A stretch of DNA of 64,000 nt from Methylobacillus arboreus (GTDB taxonomy: Bacteria; Pseudomonadota; Gammaproteobacteria; Burkholderiales; Methylophilaceae): the NCBI RefSeq assembly GCF_020532725.1, contig NZ_JAJAVC010000003.1:248001-312000 (forward strand), in the 5' to 3' direction. The stretch's first letter is position 1; each line of letters begins with the position of its first letter. The notes below the pieces were generated by a model. That model was not told the DNA's origin. It worked only from the letters and a program-made list of their open reading frames with translations, and ran no database searches. Positions 59,752-64,000 of the stretch are shown piece after piece. The position numbers and the translations under genes were made by a program.

Positions 59752-59849
59752 TTTCTATAGGCAAAGACGTTTGCCTGCTCCTTGATTTTCCTTATCTGTA
59801 AAGTAAATCAATTGTTTGAATATATAGAATAATTTAGTTTATTTTTATA

Positions 59850-59866
59850 TTGGCACACAACCTGCT
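59850..59866 (+). promoter_or_regulatory. Sigma-54 (RpoN) promoter
   Basis: TTGGCACACAACCTGCT has the invariant GG (59852-59853) and GC (59864-59865) with the required 10-bp spacing, and TGGCAC matches the -24 box exactly. Transcription would start near 59877. It sits 48 bp upstream of the GTG start of the substrate-binding protein gene. Confidence 0.8.
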
Positions 59867-59868
59867 TA

Positions 59869-59898
59869 AGTATTACTGATTTTAATTTTAGTAATACT
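59869..59898 (+). promoter_or_regulatory. Leader inverted repeat before the ABC operon
   Basis: AGTATTACT and AGTAATACT form a perfect 9-bp inverted repeat with a 12-base AT-rich loop, ending five bases before the GGAGG ribosome binding site (59903-59907). It overlaps the expected transcription start, so it could be an operator or an RNA hairpin affecting translation. Confidence 0.65.
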
Positions 59899-59913
59899 AA
59901 TTGGAGGTTTATC

Positions 59914-60906
59914 GTGACATCAATATTCAGTATTGCCGGATTTAAGCGTGCCATGGCTGCAACCATGATGACAGCCGCTCTCTGTTATGCCGCCGCTGCA
60001 GAGGCGGCTCCCTTGCGCATAGGCTATAGCGATTGGCCCGGCTGGGTAGCCTGGCAGGTGGCGATAGAGAAGGGATGGTTCAAGGAGGCCGGGGTGGATG
60101 TCAAGTTCGACTGGTTCGACTATTCAGCCTCCATGAATGCCTTTACGGCCGGCAAGATAGACGCGGTGACCGTGACCAATGGCGATGCGCTGGTCACAGC
60201 CGCCAGCGGCGCCAAGAACGTGATGATCATCGTCACCGACTACTCCAACGGCAACGACATGATTGTAGCCAAGCCCGGCATCAAGACCCTGGCCCAGCTC
60301 AAGGGCAAGAAGGTGGGCCTGGAAACCGGGTTCGTGATCCACCTGCTGCTGCTCAACGGCCTGGAGAAAGCTGGCCTCAAGGAAAGCGACATCACCATCG
60401 TCAATACCTTGACCAATGAAACTCCGCAGGCATTGGCTTCGGGCGATCTTGCCGCGATCGGCGCCTGGCAGCCCAACTCGGGGGAGGCCATGAAGCGTGT
60501 GCCCGGCGCCAAGCCCATCTACACCTCGGCTGACGAGCCAGGACTCATCTATGATGTGCTGACGGTGAACCCGGCCAGCCTTTCCAGCCGCCGCGCCGAT
60601 TGGGAAAAGGTGGTCAAGGTCTGGGACAAGGTGGTGAGCTATATCAACGATCCCAAGACCCAGCCGGATGCGGTGAAGATCATGGCGGCCCGTGTCGGCA
60701 TCAAGCCGGAAGCCTACCTGCCATTGCTCAAGGGCACCCGCCTGTTGAGCCTGGAGGAGGGCAAGGCGGTGATGGTCAAGGGTGATGGCTTCAAGTCGCT
60801 CTATGGATCATCCAAGATCGTGGATGACTTCAATATCAAGTATGGCATCTACAAAAAGCCGCAAGACCTGGGCCGTGCCATTGATCCCACCCTGGTCAAC
60901 AAGTAG
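59914..60906 (+). CDS. ABC transporter substrate-binding protein (SsuA/TauA/NMT1-like)
   Basis: 330 aa, GTG start with GGAGG seven bases upstream. A signal peptide (about 1-31) is followed by a periplasmic type II binding protein: [21 protein letters not shown] is typical of the SsuA/TauA/ThiY group. The mature sequence has a Trp-rich pocket region ([18 protein letters not shown]). It delivers an unknown small, probably nitrogen-containing ligand to the permease. It is the first gene of a sigma-54 operon with permease, ATPase, creatininase-like hydrolase and a GS-like enzyme. Confidence 0.92.
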   Translation: MTSIFSIAGFKRAMAATMMTAALCYAAAAEAAPLRIGYSDWPGWVAWQVAIEKGWFKEAGVDVKFDWFDYSASMNAFTAGKIDAVTVTNGDALVTAASGAKNVMIIVTDYSNGNDMIVAKPGIKTLAQLKGKKVGLETGFVIHLLLLNGLEKAGLKESDITIVNTLTNETPQALASGDLAAIGAWQPNSGEAMKRVPGAKPIYTSADEPGLIYDVLTVNPASLSSRRADWEKVVKVWDKVVSYINDPKTQPDAVKIMAARVGIKPEAYLPLLKGTRLLSLEEGKAVMVKGDGFKSLYGSSKIVDDFNIKYGIYKKPQDLGRAIDPTLVNK

Positions 60907-60921
60907 GGATAGGGGGACGCG

Positions 60922-61887
60922 ATGGAGTTGTCCAGCTGGTTTGCGGTCAGGCAAGAGCTTTCGCCCAGGCGGCGCAAGCTGTTGTCGGTGGCATCCTTCC
61001 TGTTGCCCTTGCTCGTGTGGTGCGCGGTCAGTTATGCGCCCTTCATCTGGCACCCCATGATGAAGGTGACAGCGCCGGGGGACGTGGATTATTTCCAGGT
61101 GGATATGCTGGTGAGCAAGAGCGTGTTCCAGCAGGAATCCGCCAGCATGGGCGAGGAGGGCAGGACGCAGCCGGCCGGCTTGCCCTCCAACCCGATCTAC
61201 CTCCCGCCGCCGCACTTGGTGGCAGAAGCGCTTTATACTGCCTTTACCACGCCGCCTGCGCAGCGCGATGGTCTCTGGCTGCACCAGAGCCTGTGGCAGA
61301 GCATACAGGTGATTTTTTTTGCCTTTGCCATATCTTCATTGATCGGCGTGCCGTTGGGCATTATGGCGGGCACCTACAGCGTGGTCGGCCGCTTGTTCCT
61401 GCCTTTCATCGAGTTTTTCCGCTATCTGCCCGCGCCGGCTTTCGGCGCGCTGGCAGTGGCGATCCTCGGCATATATGAAGGGCCCAAGATTGCCATCATC
61501 GTCATCGGCACTTTTTTCCAGCAGGTGCTCATCATCGCCAATACCACACGCAAGCTCGACTACTCGCTGCTTGAGGCTGCCATGACCCTGGGCACCAGCC
61601 GCTGGAAATTGCTGCGCCACGTGGTGATTCCCGGCGTGCTGCCAGAGCTTTACCGCGACCAGCGCATCCTGCTGGGCTGGGCCTGGACCTACCTGATCGT
61701 GGCGGAGTTGATTGGCACATCTTCCGGCATCACCTGGTTTATCACCCAGCAGGCGCGCTATGAGCATTTCGAGAATGTCTACGCCGCCATCCTCATCATT
61801 GGCATTATCGGCCTTAGCACCGATATGTTACTGGCCTGGATAGGCAAGAAGCTGTTCCCCTGGGACAAGCCTGCCAACAAGGAGTAA
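60922..61887 (+). CDS. ABC transporter permease
   Basis: 321 aa. A first helix (about 22-43) is followed by an unusually long external segment (about 45-105), then five helices of the BPD-type permease with the EAA loop [21 protein letters not shown] contacting the ATPase. It belongs to the SsuC/TauC-like family. It starts 15 bp after the binding-protein gene and precedes the ATPase by four bases. Confidence 0.93.
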   Translation: MELSSWFAVRQELSPRRRKLLSVASFLLPLLVWCAVSYAPFIWHPMMKVTAPGDVDYFQVDMLVSKSVFQQESASMGEEGRTQPAGLPSNPIYLPPPHLVAEALYTAFTTPPAQRDGLWLHQSLWQSIQVIFFAFAISSLIGVPLGIMAGTYSVVGRLFLPFIEFFRYLPAPAFGALAVAILGIYEGPKIAIIVIGTFFQQVLIIANTTRKLDYSLLEAAMTLGTSRWKLLRHVVIPGVLPELYRDQRILLGWAWTYLIVAELIGTSSGITWFITQQARYEHFENVYAAILIIGIIGLSTDMLLAWIGKKLFPWDKPANKE

Positions 61888-61891
61888 GTGC

Positions 61892-62803
61892 ATGAACCAA
61901 GACCTTGATAATACGCTGCCAAGCTACCTGGACCAGTCTGATGCAGTCAGGGCGCGCTTTGACAAGCTCAAGCAGCGTGACGTGATCCTGGAGGTGCAGG
62001 GCCTGCACAAGGTGTACCAAGGCGCAAAAGGGCAAACCGCCGCGCTCAAGGATGTCAGCTTTAAGACCCACAGGCGCGAGTTTGTCTGCGTCATCGGCCC
62101 TTCTGGTTGCGGCAAGTCTACCTTGATCCGTATCCTGGCCGGGCTGGAAAAGTCCAGCGGCGGCCAAGTGTTTTTGGACGGCAAGCCCGTCACCGGTCCC
62201 GGGCGAGACCGCGGCATGGTGTTCCAGGGCTACACCCTGTTTCCCTGGCTTACGGTCAAGCGCAACGTCATGTTCGGCCTGGAGATGAACAATGTCTCGC
62301 GGGGCGAGGCTGCGCGGGAAGTGGACATGTGGCTGGAACTGGTGGGGCTGGAGAAGTTTGCCCATGCCTACCCGCATGAACTTTCGGGCGGCATGAAGCA
62401 GCGCGTGGCGATTGCGCGGGCGCTGGTCAACCAGCCGCGCATCCTGCTCATGGACGAGCCCTTCGGCGCGCTGGATGCGCAGACCCGCGCCCGCATGCAG
62501 TCCCACCTGCTCGATATCTGGCGCAACATCGATATCACCATCGTCTTCATTACCCATGACCTGGACGAGGCCATCTACCTGGCTGACCGCATCCTGGTGT
62601 TGAAGGCGCATCCAGGCGAGGTGCAGGAGCTGATTGAAGTGCCCGTGCCCAGGCCGCGCTCGGCGGAACAGTTCAATAGCCCCGAATTCCTTGCCACCAA
62701 GGCCAGGCTGGAGGCCCTGATCCATCCGCCGCAGGCTGAGCCGGAAACAACGCCGCAGGGCCATATGATCCGGTTCGTCAATGTCAAAGATAACGTGGAG
62801 TAA
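61892..62803 (+). CDS. ABC transporter ATP-binding protein
   Basis: 303 aa. Walker A is GPSGCGKS (69-76), the signature LSGGM (164-168), Walker B ILLMDEP (184-190) and the switch His in [10 protein letters not shown]. It energises the importer. An N-terminal extension of about 30 residues precedes the nucleotide-binding domain, and a C-terminal tail of about 50 residues follows. The end is two bases before the creatininase-like gene, so translation is likely coupled. Confidence 0.95.
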   Translation: MNQDLDNTLPSYLDQSDAVRARFDKLKQRDVILEVQGLHKVYQGAKGQTAALKDVSFKTHRREFVCVIGPSGCGKSTLIRILAGLEKSSGGQVFLDGKPVTGPGRDRGMVFQGYTLFPWLTVKRNVMFGLEMNNVSRGEAAREVDMWLELVGLEKFAHAYPHELSGGMKQRVAIARALVNQPRILLMDEPFGALDAQTRARMQSHLLDIWRNIDITIVFITHDLDEAIYLADRILVLKAHPGEVQELIEVPVPRPRSAEQFNSPEFLATKARLEALIHPPQAEPETTPQGHMIRFVNVKDNVE

Positions 62804-62805
62804 AC

Positions 62806-63588
62806 ATGGCAAGCCCAAGCAATAGCCAATGGTCGCAGGCCACCTGGCAGGAAATACCCGCCCTGATTTCGCAGGCAGATAAATCCGCCATCCTGCCGGT
62901 GGGCGCAACCGAACAGCATGGCCCGCATATGGGCTGCGGTATGGATACGGTGCTGGCCGACGTGCTGTGCCGCGCAGTGGCCGACGCGCTCAAGGTGCCC
63001 ATGCTGCCGGTGCTCCCTTATGGCTGTTCCCTGGGGCACAGCCGCCGCTGGCCCGGCACCATCGCGCTGAACCCCGTGACGTTGATCAACGTGGTGAAGG
63101 AAATCGGCGACTGGGCCTATTACAGCGGCGTGCGCAGGCTGTTTATCGTCAACAGTCATGTCACCAACGCCGCCCCTTTGCGCTGCGCGCTGGAAATGCT
63201 GCGCAGCGAGTATGACGACATGATGGTGAGCGTCATCAATACCGCCACCATGAGCCCGCGCGTGAAACAGTTCCACCATGCCGATGGCGATGACTGGCAT
63301 GCCAATGACGCTGAAACCTCGTTGATGCTGGCGCAAGCGCCGGAAATGGTGCGGGAGGACCAACTGGATTATGCCGATGATCCTGACCGCACCGGCGGCC
63401 TGGTGTTTTCCCACCCGGTCAACCGCACCAGCCTCAACGGGGTGACCGGCCGTCCCAGCATCTCCAGTGCGGAAAAAGGCAGTAACTGGTTCGAGTGGAT
63501 GGTGGAGGACTTGAGCCAGATCATCAGCAAGGGGCGCAAGGAGCAGCCGCCGCTTGTGCATTCCTATTCCAGCCGGGCACCGGCCTGA
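62806..63588 (+). CDS. Creatininase-family amidohydrolase
   Basis: 260 aa. Metal ligands of the creatininase fold are recognisable: Glu 36 and His 38 in PVGATEQHGPHM, Asp 47, His 118 in NSHVTN and Glu 170 in HANDAETSLML. The usual NGHGGN/NGHYEN loop is altered to NSHVTN. The family includes creatinine amidohydrolase, mycofactocin factor MftE and formamide-cleaving enzymes, so it most likely opens a C-N amide bond. Neighbours (ABC importer, GS-like enzyme) suggest it processes the imported compound. The substrate is unknown. Confidence 0.9.
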   Translation: MASPSNSQWSQATWQEIPALISQADKSAILPVGATEQHGPHMGCGMDTVLADVLCRAVADALKVPMLPVLPYGCSLGHSRRWPGTIALNPVTLINVVKEIGDWAYYSGVRRLFIVNSHVTNAAPLRCALEMLRSEYDDMMVSVINTATMSPRVKQFHHADGDDWHANDAETSLMLAQAPEMVREDQLDYADDPDRTGGLVFSHPVNRTSLNGVTGRPSISSAEKGSNWFEWMVEDLSQIISKGRKEQPPLVHSYSSRAPA

Positions 63589-63626
63589 GTTTTTTAATAC
63601 AGATTTTTTAAAAAGGCAGTCAGAAA

Positions 63627-64000
63627 ATGAAATCAAGCGCAGAAATCGCAACAATCCAGGATGAAATGAAGCAGAAAGGCATCAAATACTGCATAGGGGC
63701 CTATGTGGACATCCACGGCGTGCCCAAGGCCAAGGTGGTGCCGATTGAGCACCTGCCGCAGATGGCGGCCGGTTCCGAGCGTTACACCGGCTATGCGCTG
63801 GACGGACTGGGCCAGGCGCCCAGTGACGACGAGCTGACCTCCATTCCCGACCTGGACCATATCATCCAGCTGCCATGGGAACCCAAGGTGGCCTGGATGC
63901 CGGCGGATAACGGTTTCCAGGGCCAGCCTTACGCGCTCAATACCCGTGTGGCGCTGAAGAACGTGCTGGCACAGGCGGCAGAAATGGGGTTTGGCATGAA
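63627..64000 (+). CDS. Type III glutamine-synthetase-like ligase, N-terminal part (3' truncated)
   Basis: 124 codons visible, running off the window. The N-terminal beta-grasp region ([44 protein letters not shown]) is the start of the GlnT/gamma-glutamylmethylamide-synthetase (GmaS) branch of the glutamine synthetase family. Such enzymes ligate glutamate to ammonia or to an amine. ATG 63627 follows the creatininase-like gene by 38 bp. Whether it is a glutamine synthetase or a gamma-glutamylamide synthetase cannot be told without the C-terminal domain. Confidence 0.85.
   Translation, partial: MKSSAEIATIQDEMKQKGIKYCIGAYVDIHGVPKAKVVPIEHLPQMAAGSERYTGYALDGLGQAPSDDELTSIPDLDHIIQLPWEPKVAWMPADNGFQGQPYALNTRVALKNVLAQAAEMGFGM

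Noticed and set aside
61814-63654. Two minus-strand frames (364 and 359 codons) opposite the ATPase and creatininase-like genes
   Set aside because: Shadows of clear plus-strand genes; no start signals or domains.

Overview
The window (about 55% G+C by eye) looks like a chromosome segment of a methylotrophic betaproteobacterium, most likely a Methylophilaceae member such as Methylobacillus or Methylovorus. Three things point there: the pyrG-kdsA-eno-ftsB order typical of Betaproteobacteria, an mxaRSACKL methanol-oxidation accessory cluster, and many betaproteobacterial-type housekeeping genes. No rRNA, tRNA, CRISPR array, insertion sequence or phage gene was seen.

Layout. 1-4.4 kb: pyrG (3' end), kdsA, eno, ftsB and a membrane diguanylate cyclase on the plus strand. 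4.4-8.1 kb: a Fur-box-preceded TonB-dependent receptor with a thioredoxin-like partner, then ygfZ (minus strand), with ygfX diverging. 8.6-11.1 kb: an AT-rich accessory patch with a hipBA-type toxin-antitoxin pair and a small secreted protein, flanked by copies of a short dispersed repeat. 11.1-12.4 kb: cbpA/cbpM co-chaperone pair. 12.8-18.1 kb: mxaR-S-A-C-K-L operon (minus strand), without the methanol dehydrogenase structural genes. 18.3-21.6 kb: fabA, fabB and a MocR-type regulator. 21.7-29.1 kb: ppiA, serB, sucCD, a secreted ankyrin protein, nadE, a PII gene, a DUF486 membrane protein and a VOC protein. 29.2-35.0 kb: FTR1-cytochrome iron permease, M61 peptidase, parvulin, bolA, yciI and yciB on the minus strand. 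35.1-40.0 kb: PHP phosphoesterase, yciO, site-2 protease homologue, scpA, scpB and rluB on the plus strand. 40.1-47.4 kb: a four-gene type I restriction-modification operon, hsdR-hsdM-(DUF1016 nuclease)-hsdS. 47.5-56.3 kb: DUF202 protein, prmB, dapE, yffB, an MHYT-GGDEF-EAL protein, dapD, M48 lipoprotein, tfoX-like and xseA on the minus strand. 56.4-59.7 kb: dsbB, cysM and a large envelope protein. 59.7-64 kb: a sigma-54-type promoter followed by an ABC importer, a creatininase-family hydrolase and the start of a type III glutamine-synthetase-like gene.

How the genes work together. The last operon is the best candidate for an undescribed system. A nitrogen-stress type promoter (GG-N10-GC), a leader hairpin, an SsuA/TauA-like importer, an amidohydrolase and a GS-III/gamma-glutamylamide-synthetase-like enzyme together suggest import and processing of a small nitrogenous compound; the substrate is unknown. 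The mxa cluster suggests methanol dehydrogenase maturation with its structural genes elsewhere. The restriction operon and hipBA are the defence or accessory modules. Functions are assigned from motif recognition only; no database search was run.
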